Shown here in pieces: positions 8,566 to 17,668 of a DNA stretch of 64,000 bases. A program made the translations under genes and the position numbers. Positions within the stretch are counted from its first letter, which is position 1. Each line of letters begins with the position of its first letter. Location of the stretch: assembly GCF_023701945.1 (NCBI RefSeq), contig NZ_JABAEF010000012.1, positions 81,922 through 145,921 of the forward strand, in the 5' to 3' direction. The notes under the pieces were generated by a model, which was not told the origin of the DNA, made no database searches, and saw only the letters and a list, made by a program, of their open reading frames with translations. The DNA comes from Rhizobium sp. CG5. Lineage in GTDB: Bacteria; Pseudomonadota; Alphaproteobacteria; Rhizobiales; Rhizobiaceae.

Positions 8566-10596
8566 ATGTCAGTATCAAGCAAGACGGTTTACAGGGTAAG
8601 GCAGCTTGTCGGGCACGATGTCGCGATCATATCTGAAGTGAAGGATGGAGACGCTAACAGCGGCAAGGTCAAGGAGACCCGCGACAGCAGGATGGCGCTG
8701 TGGGGAACGGATTCCTTCTGGCTGGTCACTGGCGAGAAAAAGGAGCCGAAGATCCTTCTTCAGAAGGAAGATGCCATCAGCCCGGCATTCTCGATCGGTG
8801 TTTCACCGATGGCCGCCAGAATTCAGGCAAGCTCAATCTTCAAGGTTCCGAAGCTCGTCAACGAAAACGTTGTCCCCGGCAAATTCGACGCTGTCTCCTT
8901 TTCATCCGCGACAAAGCTTATCGTCGGCTACAGCCCTCCGGACGGCAGCAACGACGAGACGCTTACAGCGCTTTCCCAAGGCACGCTGCATATCCCGCTC
9001 GAAACCGCGGTTTCCGCAATCGAGGTGCGGCCCGGCCAGTGGCTGACATCGGGTTTCGATGCACTGCCATCGGGTAGATACGGTCTGAAGCGGGCGACGC
9101 TGCGATCTGTCGCGACGGTGGCGCTCGAAAATAGCCCCGAAATGATCAGGCTGGGCCATGGCCTCGTGGTTTTCGCCTCCAATCCCAAGTGGTCCGAGCC
9201 GAAATGCACGGATCTGCGCTCCGAGGAGGAGATCTTTCAGTCGGTTGAGCGATGGCTCTCCCGGACGACAGCGGCCCTCACCCTTCCGGCAGGCCCCATG
9301 GCTCCCACGGAACTCCTCCGCCTGCTGGCCGACAAGGCCGTCAGCGAGGAGGAGAAGGCCGATCTGGCCGCTGTGGCAGGACATCTGTCGATGCGCACCG
9401 AGCTTGCCGACATCCTGCCCAAAATCCTCGGGCGTGATGCTGCGTTCAAGGACATGATCGCAAGGTTCGGGGAAGCGGAGAAGATACGGCTGCGAGCGGA
9501 ACTGGAAGACCAGCTCCGCAGGGAGACGGAGGCCGACAGCGCCCGCCTGGCAGCGCTTCGGGAAGAAGTCGCCACCGCGGAAGCAAAACTCGCAATGTTC
9601 TCTCACCGAGAGGCCCTTCTCAGGACCGAGACTGAGAAGCACGAGGAGACCCTGCGCGACCGAATCGCGAGCGCCGCCGAAGGGATCAAGAGCGAATCCT
9701 CGCGAGATGCGGCCATGATCCGGGAAGAGGTCGCTCGCTTGCGCGACGATATGGCCCAGATCGCAGCCGCCGCTCCAGCGGCACCGATGCCAGTCGCGGC
9801 GCCCCAGGCGGAGGAAGCGGCTCCGACACCCCCTCGGCCGCCATTCGCTTCGGACGAGCAGAGGCAGAAGACCGTCCGCGAGCTGTCCGTCGCCACTGGC
9901 CTGACGCACCCCGAGGTCGCAGCCGTCATCGCACTGGGAATGGACGTGGTTCCTGTTCTGGTCGGACCCGACGCGGCTGCCGCTGTGGTCGACATCGCCA
10001 CGGCCATAGCCGGGGAGGATGCTGCGATCGTCTTCTGCGATCCCACCAGGCTCTCCCTTGCTGATATCCTCAACGACGAGAATTCGGGCTTCAAGGCCGC
10101 CATCGACATGGCGAGGGCACGCCCCGAAATGCTGGCCGCCGCTGCACTGTGCGGCATCACCAACGGCCCGTGCGAATACTGGCTCCCCCAGATTATCGAG
10201 ATGAGAAGGGTCGGCCGCCTTCCGCGCAACCTTACGCTGTTTGCAAGCGCTGGCACGGACGGGATGCGCATTTCGATCCCTGACACCGCGCTCCGACACC
10301 TGTTCCCCGTCGCGGCGGGGAAGTTGGCGCGCCCCGGCTCCGCAAAGTTCGAAGGGCTCTGGCCATCGGCCGGCTCAGATCCTGAACGGTTCCAGGAAGC
10401 GGTGGATATCCTCATCGACGGAGGACTTGAGGGCGTTGTCATGCAGAACGCCGCAAGGGCACTCGCGCGCACCCCGGCATGGATGAAGGTCGGGGACCTG
10501 AAGGATGTCTTCCTCCGGCAGGCGAAGTGGCTTTCGGCCACCGCCGCGGGCGACGAGCACGAACACAACAAATACTTCAAGAATATAGAGGGCTGA
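8566..10596 (+). CDS. druG: Druantia type II protein DruG, with coiled coil
   Basis: This is a 676-residue protein starting at ATG 8566 after AGAGATGGAAGC. Residues about 300-400 are a heptad-like, Glu/Arg/Ala-rich coiled coil (LRRETEADSARLAALREE and neighbouring heptads). An Ala/Pro-rich linker near 400-425 separates it from a C-terminal domain. No catalytic motif is visible. It sits between druF and druE, only 2 bases before the helicase start, which fits a subunit of the same complex. The name is assigned by operon order rather than by a recognised domain. Confidence 0.68.
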   Translation: MSVSSKTVYRVRQLVGHDVAIISEVKDGDANSGKVKETRDSRMALWGTDSFWLVTGEKKEPKILLQKEDAISPAFSIGVSPMAARIQASSIFKVPKLVNENVVPGKFDAVSFSSATKLIVGYSPPDGSNDETLTALSQGTLHIPLETAVSAIEVRPGQWLTSGFDALPSGRYGLKRATLRSVATVALENSPEMIRLGHGLVVFASNPKWSEPKCTDLRSEEEIFQSVERWLSRTTAALTLPAGPMAPTELLRLLADKAVSEEEKADLAAVAGHLSMRTELADILPKILGRDAAFKDMIARFGEAEKIRLRAELEDQLRRETEADSARLAALREEVATAEAKLAMFSHREALLRTETEKHEETLRDRIASAAEGIKSESSRDAAMIREEVARLRDDMAQIAAAAPAAPMPVAAPQAEEAAPTPPRPPFASDEQRQKTVRELSVATGLTHPEVAAVIALGMDVVPVLVGPDAAAAVVDIATAIAGEDAAIVFCDPTRLSLADILNDENSGFKAAIDMARARPEMLAAAALCGITNGPCEYWLPQIIEMRRVGRLPRNLTLFASAGTDGMRISIPDTALRHLFPVAAGKLARPGSAKFEGLWPSAGSDPERFQEAVDILIDGGLEGVVMQNAARALARTPAWMKVGDLKDVFLRQAKWLSATAAGDEHEHNKYFKNIEG

Positions 10597-10598
10597 AC

Positions 10599-13500
10599 AT
10601 GTTTGATCCGATTGGCGGCTTCAACAGGATGATCGATCAGTTCCTCGCGTACCTGGACACGGCGTACCGGATCGATGATCCGCGCGTGTCGGCGCTTAGG
10701 AGGAAACTGCTGTCCACGCCGGGTGAGCTTTCCCTCGATCCGATCTTCGAAGCCGTGGCGCGCTACAAGCCAGTCAAGTATGGGCTCGAGGGGCTGATCG
10801 ATGATCCCGAAGGACGGCTCCCGCATTTCTCGCGGAGCGAACGCCAGGCTTTCGTCGAACTTGCGCTCTCCGGCCTCTTCGACCGCGACAAGTCCAGCGG
10901 CGAATACAAGGGCGCCTACGCCCCCTATCTGCATCAGGTGCAGATGCTGGAAAAGGGTGCGCGGGACGGAACGCCCGGCATCGTCACCTCGGGCACGGGT
11001 TCCGGCAAGACGGAATCCTTCATGCTGCCGATCCTCGCCCAGCTCGCACGGGAGGCTACGTCATGGCCCGCCCCCCTGCAGCCGCTCGATGACTTGTGGC
11101 TCGAAAAGGGTCGCGAATTCCAGCCGCACCGCAGGAACGAGCATCCGGACAGGTCCAAGGCGGTCAGGGCGCTCATCCTCTATCCACTCAACGCGCTCGT
11201 TGAAGACCAGATGGTCCGCCTGCGCAAGGCGCTTGATTCCGACGAGGCGCAGGATGTCATGGCGCGTCATTTCAACGGCAACCGCGTCTTCTTCGGGCGA
11301 TACACGGGCAAGTCTCCGGTCACGGGCTTCCTGAGCCACCCGCGCAAGAGCAAGGACAAGACGTGGAAGGCGCGCAACACCCGAGCGCGCCGGGAGCTGA
11401 AGCAGCAACTGCAGCGCTACCAGTCGATCCAGCAGCGTCTGGCGGGCGATGCAGATCCTGACCTGCGGTACATCTTCCCCGCGACGGACGGCGGCGAACT
11501 GATATCGCGCTGGGACATGCAGGCTACCCCGCCGGACATCCTCGTCACCAACCAGTCGATCCTCAACGCAATGCTCGTCCGCGAAGTCGATGACCCGATC
11601 CTCACGCAGACCCGCGAATGGCTGACCGGGAACGACGATGCACGCTTCTTCCTCGTGCTCGACGAGCTTCACCTGATCCGCGGTTCGGCCGGTGCCGAAA
11701 TGGCGGGCCTTCTCAAGGTGCTTCTCGAGCGGCTCGGGCTGGCCGATCCGGCGAACGCCCACAAGCTCCGCATCCTGTCCTCGTCCGCGTCGCTTCCGAT
11801 GGACGACGAAAACGCCGCGGCCAGCATCGACTACCTCAAGAACATGTTTGGCGACGCGGGGACGGCGGGAGCCACAGATCTCGATGAAGCCTGGAAGCAG
11901 AGCGTTGTCCAAGGCGAGACCATCGAGGTCACGCGGCCCGACAGCATGCCGTCACGCGACAGTCTGGCCGAACTCGCACGCGCGCTGGAGAACCTCGACT
12001 ATCGCCGGAAACCCGGCGATCTTCTCGACCGCTTCCTCGCCGCGGCGGCGAGCATTCCGGGTTCTGCCGGAAAGACCCCTGCGGCGATGATGGAGGCGGC
12101 CACGGTGACGGCGGCCGCGATGCTCGACTACGCGCTGCAGGATCAGGACAAGCATGGATCCAAGCGGCCGCGCACGGTCGAGGATATCGGCAAGGTTCTG
12201 TTCGGAGCCGACGACAGAGAGGCCGTTCGTGGCCTGCTTGCCCTGAGGGCGATCCCGGATCTTCCCGGCCCCGACCATCCGATCCCCGTGCTGCCCGCCG
12301 AACTCGCGCCGCGACGGTCGATCGTCGCCTCGCTGCCGGGCTTCAGGATGCACTGCTTCGTCCGCAACATCGAAGGCCTGTTCGCCTCCATCCACAGGGA
12401 GGATGACGGTGCCGTCGTCTGGGGAACCCCCAGCATCGAGCGAGGCCAGAACTACGACGGAGAGAGCGATACGGAAGGCCGCAAGCGGCTGTTCGAGATG
12501 CTCTACTGCGAAGCGTGCGGGGATCTCTATCTCGGCGGTAAGCGCGGGGAGACCGATCCCGGCTCGTCGCGCCGCGTGTCGTTGCTTCCTGCCCCGCAGG
12601 AACTGGAGAAGCTTCCGGAGAGCGCCTCGTCGATCCGCTTCGAGGACGCCAGCTACCGTGAATTCGCCCTCTTCTGGCCGAGCCAGGGGCAGGCCGAAGT
12701 CGAGATCCGCACGGGCAGGACACCGTATCGATGGACGTTCGGCTACCTCAATCCCCGAACAGGTGTCGTTAGCGACAAGGAAGAGACGGGCGACGTTCCT
12801 GGCCATCTGCTTCGCTGGACCGGAACCGACGGGTTCCAAAGCCGCACGATGGAAGACGACGGCACCGCGGTTCCGTTCTGCTGCGCCAAGTGCGGCACGG
12901 ACTATTCAGGACGCTATCGACAGGCAAACTCGAAGAGGCGCGAGGGCCGCCTGTCGCCGATCAGAAGCTTCAGGACTGGTTTCGGCAAGACCTCACAGCT
13001 CCTCGCCACCGAACTGGTCGCATCCCTGAAGGCACAGGGCGGCGACGGCAAGCTGGTCGCCTTCTCCGACAGCCGCGAAGATGCGGCGAACCTCGCCCTC
13101 GAGGTCGAGGTGCAGCACCAGCGCGACCTACGCCGCGAGATCCTCATATCGGCCGCGACGCGCATCGCCGCCGAGCACACTTACACCGCGAATGACGAGG
13201 CCGAGTACCAACGCCTGAAGCGCGAAGTCGCCGACCTGATGATGGATGACAAGGACACCGATCATCTCCAGCCTCGGCTCAAGGCCCTTCAGAAGCGCAA
13301 GGCCGGGGCGGGGCAGCCTCCGAGCGTCCCGCTCAAGGACCTCTTCGAATTCGAGCGCGACAAGGCGGGCAACGCTACGCGGCCTATCCTGACCGAGCTG
13401 ATGAAGCTCGGCTCGACACCCGTCGAGGGAGCCGACACGATCCACACACGCATCCGCAACCGTAACTGGTACGAATTTTTCGAGATGGACGGCAACGGCC

Positions 13501-16475
13501 AGATATCGTGGAAGCACGATGTCACCGAAGAGCAGCTCAAGCTGATCCGCAAGGCGCGCGAGAAGGTTCAGGACGAGCAGCCGCCGGATGCCGCCGACCT
13601 GCTATTCAGCAAGACGTACTTCGCGCTGGAGGAGACGGGTCTCGGATGGCCGAGCTTCTACGGCCCAGAGGAATACACACCCGATAAGTCGCGCGACGAC
13701 GCGATGCTGCGCATCTTCGCCGATGCCTATCGGATCACGCCCAACCAGTTCCAGGAGGAGACGCGTACCGCCTGGAAGAACGCCTTCGACATGCTCGGCA
13801 GGGGCGACAACAGGCTGAGGCGCCTGATGTCGAAGATCCTTCAGCATCCGGAACAGGAATGTGACGCCTTCCTCGACAAGCTCAGGACCACCCTGCGCCA
13901 GACTCGCGGCGACGGGTCGATCGACATCAGCATGCTCTTCTTCCGCGCCGCCGACCCGTCCGCAGCCGCCTGGCGCTGCGGCCGCTGCGGACGCGTCCAT
14001 CTCCACACCGGGTTCGGGCGCTGCACCCGCTGCGGGGAGCCGCTGACCCGGCCCGAGGATCTGACGGCTGCGAAGATATCCGGAGAGAACTTCCTCGGAC
14101 GCAGGGTGATGCGCGCGATATCGAGCGGGGAGCCGCATTTCAGGCTCAAGTGCGAGGAGCTGACGGGCCAGACGAGCGATCCGGCCGGGCGGCTCCAGCA
14201 GTTTAAGGGAGTGTTCGTTAAGGAGGACGACGAGACCGACGAAGACTTCCGCTGGCGCAGACTCTTCGACACGTCCGACCTGCTTTCCGTCACGACGACT
14301 ATGGAAGTGGGTGTCGACATCGGCTCCCTGCAGGCGGTCTATCAGGGAAACATGCCGCCCCAGCGCTTTAACTATCAGCAGCGCGTGGGCCGTGCTGGCC
14401 GTCGTGGACAGGCGTTCTCGACCGTTCTTACCGTCTGCCGCAGCAAGAGCCACGACATCCACTACTTCCACAACCCGATCGAGATCACCGGATCGGCTCC
14501 GCCGCCGCCGTTCATCACGACCGGACTGACGGATATCCCGTGCCGTCTGCTGCGCAAGTTCTGGCTGGTCGAGGCCTTCCGCATTCTCCGCGAGGAAAGC
14601 GGTGGGACATGGGCGGGAGACGACCTCGTTCCCGGCGACATCCACGGCGAGTTCCTCTACTGCAGGGAATACTTCCGGCAGGACATGAACTGGCGGGATC
14701 GGCTGTCCGACGCGCTGGAGCGCACGGACCATCGGCGTGTCCGGCTGGCGACGATCCTCGCCGCCGTCTCGGACTGCGATTTGGAGAAGATCCTGGCGGC
14801 GGTCTCGGCGGACACCGTTCTCGCAGCCATCGACAGTCTCGAGGATGAGTTTGGCCTGCAGGCGATCGGCATAGCGGCGGCACTCGCGGAACGCGGTCTT
14901 GTTCCGCTTTATGGCATGCCCACGAGGTCGCGCAATCTCTACGTCGAGCTGAAGAAGACCAAGGGAAGCTTCGAGGCCGAATGGGACACCATCGACCGCG
15001 ACCAGGACATGGCGATCTTCGACTTCGCCCCCGGCAGTGTCCGCACGCGCGAGAAGCTGCGCCACCGCTGCATCGGGTTCACGGGCGTGATTCCCGACCC
15101 CGACGAGTTCGCCACCGATTTCGGTGCTCCCATGAGGCCGTTCTCGAACTGGTGGAAGGACGACTTCCATCTCCGCTTCTGCGGGCAGTGCGGCGCGTGG
15201 AGCAGGGGCACCGAACAAACCGTCGCCTGCCATGCGTGCGATGCGCCTCTGGCCGACACCGGGATCCGTTGCATCACGCCTGCTGCTTATCGGACGGAGC
15301 TTCGCCCGACTGACGAGAACCTCGCATCGAAGGTCGGCCAGCGCATGACCCTCGCCAGCCTCGGTAAGCCGGACAGGCAGACGACGGACGAGAACCTCAG
15401 CGTCAACTTCGCGGAGCAGTCGGAGATCTTCCTCGTCAACCCCGGCTTCAGGGACGACACGGACTTCACTGGCTTCGAAGTCCAGGAGGCTATCGACAAT
15501 GACGCGCAGCGCATATGGTGGTGGAAGGACAAGCCGCTTATGAAGCTTGCGGAACAGGCCATCGCCACCGATGCCCTCGCAGACGACCCGAACGGCCGCT
15601 ACCGGGCGGTGGAGGAACCCATCAGCGCATGGCTCGCCTCTACCAAGGTCACCAACTCGCTGCAGATCGGCCCCGTCAAGCTCAATCCGAACCTGCGACT
15701 GCTCGACATGGACATCGGCCTCTCCATGGGCCGTCGGGATCCGGCCCGCACGAGCGTGCGCGCCGCGGCGATATCGGCGACGGAGATCCTCGTCCAGCGC
15801 GCCGCGCTCGATCTCGACATCGCGCCGGAGGAGTTCGACGCGCTCGCGCCGAACATCATGGTCTCTCCGACCGGGGAGCGCCTGCCATACCTGCAGATAT
15901 CGGATGCGCTTCCAAACGGCTCAGGCTTCTGCCGGCATCTTCTGGGCGACAGTACCATCCCGGTCTCCGCTCTGATCGGCAGCATCCTCGACGGGGAGGG
16001 CGCATGGCCGAGAACTGACGTGGCCGATGCCGAACACATGAAGCGGTGCGGAGCCTCCTGCTACAGGTGCCTGCAGAGGTACAACAACAGGAACTTCCAC
16101 GGTCTGCTCGACTGGCGGCTCGGGCTCTCCTACCTGCGGGCGATGGTCGACCCCTGCTACGAGTGCGGGATCGACGGGAACTACGGCCACTTCGAACTCA
16201 GTGACTGGCCTGCGACCGCCAAGGAGCTTGCTCTCCAGACGAAGACATTCATTCCCGGCAACACGATCTCGAGCGTGAAGGGGAGGCCGGACATTCCGAC
16301 CTTTTCCCTCGATGAACGCAACAGTCGCTGGGGCGTGGTTGTCCATCCCTTATGGGACGCGGAGCGTCTATTAGATTCCTTGGGTCTGGATCAGCGTTAC
16401 GTCGCGATCGACAGTTTCGAATTGTCGCGACGCCCCCTTCATGTGCTGCAACGCGCTCGCTTGTCCTCGAGATGA
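10599..16475 (+). CDS. druE: Druantia helicase DruE: DEAD-like SF2 helicase with zinc ribbons and DUF1998
   Basis: This is a 1958-residue protein whose ATG at 10599 overlaps closely with the druG stop. The helicase core has Walker A GTGSGKTES near 131, the DELH box near 355, SSSAS near 395, and a C-terminal RecA half with motif VI VGRAGRRGQ near 1262. Two probable zinc ribbons lie between or after the core halves: CGRCG...CTRCG near 1127-1146 and CGQCG...CHACD near 1528-1546. The DUF1998 domain closes the protein with the cysteine cluster CGASCYRC near 1820 and the LDWRLGL string. One polypeptide with both helicase and DUF1998 at about 2000 residues is the hallmark of DruE. DISARM instead splits these between DrmA and DrmB. 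It is the likely motor that acts on phage DNA. Confidence 0.88.
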   Translation: MFDPIGGFNRMIDQFLAYLDTAYRIDDPRVSALRRKLLSTPGELSLDPIFEAVARYKPVKYGLEGLIDDPEGRLPHFSRSERQAFVELALSGLFDRDKSSGEYKGAYAPYLHQVQMLEKGARDGTPGIVTSGTGSGKTESFMLPILAQLAREATSWPAPLQPLDDLWLEKGREFQPHRRNEHPDRSKAVRALILYPLNALVEDQMVRLRKALDSDEAQDVMARHFNGNRVFFGRYTGKSPVTGFLSHPRKSKDKTWKARNTRARRELKQQLQRYQSIQQRLAGDADPDLRYIFPATDGGELISRWDMQATPPDILVTNQSILNAMLVREVDDPILTQTREWLTGNDDARFFLVLDELHLIRGSAGAEMAGLLKVLLERLGLADPANAHKLRILSSSASLPMDDENAAASIDYLKNMFGDAGTAGATDLDEAWKQSVVQGETIEVTRPDSMPSRDSLAELARALENLDYRRKPGDLLDRFLAAAASIPGSAGKTPAAMMEAATVTAAAMLDYALQDQDKHGSKRPRTVEDIGKVLFGADDREAVRGLLALRAIPDLPGPDHPIPVLPAELAPRRSIVASLPGFRMHCFVRNIEGLFASIHREDDGAVVWGTPSIERGQNYDGESDTEGRKRLFEMLYCEACGDLYLGGKRGETDPGSSRRVSLLPAPQELEKLPESASSIRFEDASYREFALFWPSQGQAEVEIRTGRTPYRWTFGYLNPRTGVVSDKEETGDVPGHLLRWTGTDGFQSRTMEDDGTAVPFCCAKCGTDYSGRYRQANSKRREGRLSPIRSFRTGFGKTSQLLATELVASLKAQGGDGKLVAFSDSREDAANLALEVEVQHQRDLRREILISAATRIAAEHTYTANDEAEYQRLKREVADLMMDDKDTDHLQPRLKALQKRKAGAGQPPSVPLKDLFEFERDKAGNATRPILTELMKLGSTPVEGADTIHTRIRNRNWYEFFEMDGNGQISWKHDVTEEQLKLIRKAREKVQDEQPPDAADLLFSKTYFALEETGLGWPSFYGPEEYTPDKSRDDAMLRIFADAYRITPNQFQEETRTAWKNAFDMLGRGDNRLRRLMSKILQHPEQECDAFLDKLRTTLRQTRGDGSIDISMLFFRAADPSAAAWRCGRCGRVHLHTGFGRCTRCGEPLTRPEDLTAAKISGENFLGRRVMRAISSGEPHFRLKCEELTGQTSDPAGRLQQFKGVFVKEDDETDEDFRWRRLFDTSDLLSVTTTMEVGVDIGSLQAVYQGNMPPQRFNYQQRVGRAGRRGQAFSTVLTVCRSKSHDIHYFHNPIEITGSAPPPPFITTGLTDIPCRLLRKFWLVEAFRILREESGGTWAGDDLVPGDIHGEFLYCREYFRQDMNWRDRLSDALERTDHRRVRLATILAAVSDCDLEKILAAVSADTVLAAIDSLEDEFGLQAIGIAAALAERGLVPLYGMPTRSRNLYVELKKTKGSFEAEWDTIDRDQDMAIFDFAPGSVRTREKLRHRCIGFTGVIPDPDEFATDFGAPMRPFSNWWKDDFHLRFCGQCGAWSRGTEQTVACHACDAPLADTGIRCITPAAYRTELRPTDENLASKVGQRMTLASLGKPDRQTTDENLSVNFAEQSEIFLVNPGFRDDTDFTGFEVQEAIDNDAQRIWWWKDKPLMKLAEQAIATDALADDPNGRYRAVEEPISAWLASTKVTNSLQIGPVKLNPNLRLLDMDIGLSMGRRDPARTSVRAAAISATEILVQRAALDLDIAPEEFDALAPNIMVSPTGERLPYLQISDALPNGSGFCRHLLGDSTIPVSALIGSILDGEGAWPRTDVADAEHMKRCGASCYRCLQRYNNRNFHGLLDWRLGLSYLRAMVDPCYECGIDGNYGHFELSDWPATAKELALQTKTFIPGNTISSVKGRPDIPTFSLDERNSRWGVVVHPLWDAERLLDSLGLDQRYVAIDSFELSRRPLHVLQRARLSSR

Positions 16476-16529
16476 GGTTGCGACGGCTCGAAGATTTTGG
16501 ACGGTCGAGGCTATCCTATCAGCGATGAC

Positions 16530-16898
16530 CTAGACCGGTTCATGCTCCCAGAAGCGCAATGTCGTCCATCCGATTTTTTCAAGATGCCCGCGCACACCGA
16601 TATCACGTGCCTGGTTTCGGGCGATCTTTTCCAGCCAGAAAACCCTGTTCTTCTTTACGGAAGGTGGATGCATGGTGCATCCGTGCCAAAAGCAGCCGTC
16701 TAGGAAAACAGCGATCTTCAGGCCGGGAACTGCGAGGTCGCAGGTGAAGCGTTTCATGCCCGGGATTGGGTAATGGATCCTGTAACGAATGCCCTTGGCA
16801 TAGACTCGTGATCTTACGGCGCGCTCGAACGGATTGTCGTGGCCGCGAGTTCTCTGCATTCGTCGGCGTACAGAAGAAGAGGGTCGTGTGTAATCCAT
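16530..16898 (-). CDS. vsr: Very short patch repair endonuclease Vsr, slightly truncated by an amber codon
   Basis: This 122-residue frame starts at ATG 16898; a GTG at 16919 is the alternative. It contains the Vsr signature: DNPFERAVRSRVYAKG, the metal Asp in CDLAV, the DGCFWHGC core and FWLEKIARNQARD, ending at FWEHEPV. Vsr nicks T:G mismatches left by deamination of 5-methylcytosine, so pairing with the adjacent cytosine methyltransferase makes sense. It faces druE tail to tail with 54 bases between the stops. The frame ends in TAG, and translation beyond it would read VIADRIASTVQNL, which looks like the usual Vsr C terminus. A GAG-to-TAG change probably removed the last 15 or so residues. 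The core catalytic residues are kept, so activity may survive. Confidence 0.82.
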   Translation of the reverse strand: MDYTRPSSSVRRRMQRTRGHDNPFERAVRSRVYAKGIRYRIHYPIPGMKRFTCDLAVPGLKIAVFLDGCFWHGCTMHPPSVKKNRVFWLEKIARNQARDIGVRGHLEKIGWTTLRFWEHEPV

Positions 16899-17668
16899 GC
16901 TTAATTTCTGCAGGTACACGTGGCATCAAAATGGCGAAGACACGCATTTCGGAGCAGTAAATTCGCGGTCGCCGTTTTTTCGTAGAGGTTCCTATTTGCG
17001 CCGCGATGGTAGCAGTATTGTCGAGGCGCAAATCCACTTAACAAAACGCCCGAAACTGTTCAGACAAACCGAGCCAGCTCTAGCCTCCCTTGTGGAAGGT
17101 AATGCGCGCCTCCTGGTAGGAATTCATGGGTTTCGGAGCCGGGGGGGCGATTCGGACCTTTCGACAACGGGGAGGCGACCTCCGGTCCCCACGCTTTGAC
17201 TCATTGGAGTTCGAATGATCCACTCGTCACCTGCCACCGGACTGGGATGGTTTCTAAGTCGATGCCATGATACCGCGCGATCCCCCCATCTTCGATATAC
17301 GTGATGCCACGGCATACACTTTTGTCGGGGAGGAGCGAGGGCAGCCGCGCGGACGCAAACCAGACAGTCTTGCTGACTTCGAATTACCGGAGCCTTTCGA
17401 GTATTGGCCCACCGCCACCCTCGTTGCTTCGGTCAGGACTTGGTTCGGGATCGGCGCCGGGATGCAGCGGAAAATTGAAATCCTTCCGCACCTGAGGTGG
17501 GATGAACTGCGCGATCCGAAAACATCTGCCACCCACCGCTCTCGTTTTGTCACTGTGCGTCTGCATTGAAGTATAAAGAGAATAATCGCTGAAGTTGCTC
17601 TCCCGCATCTGGACCTTAGCGCTTCCACTGTGCATCACTGCCTTCTGGGGAATTTAGGGGGAGTGCAT
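16899..17668. other. 770-bp gap between vsr and the Hhe-like gene
   Basis: No confident gene is present. One plus-strand frame at 17267-17569 has protein-like composition and is listed separately. A GC-rich patch near 17140-17200 contains a GGAGG/CCTCC hairpin. The last 30 bases carry the strong AGGGGGAG ribosome-binding site of the next gene. No terminator or repeat array was seen. Confidence 0.45.
17267..17569 (+). CDS. Possible small hypothetical protein or gene remnant
   Basis: This is a 100-residue frame starting at ATG 17267, whose codon overlaps a TGA of a preceding short frame. The composition looks like a folded protein (an FEYWPTATLVASVRTW stretch followed by RKIEILPHLRWDEL), but there is no good ribosome-binding site and no known family. 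An antisense frame covers the same region with less natural composition. It may be a fragment of a lost gene in the island. Confidence 0.3.
   Translation: MIPRDPPIFDIRDATAYTFVGEERGQPRGRKPDSLADFELPEPFEYWPTATLVASVRTWFGIGAGMQRKIEILPHLRWDELRDPKTSATHRSRFVTVRLH

Noticed and set aside
4246-16475. DISARM class 2 (cytosine methylase plus DUF1998)
   Set aside because: The helicase and DUF1998 domains are in one giant protein and there is no phospholipase-D gene, so Druantia type II fits better.
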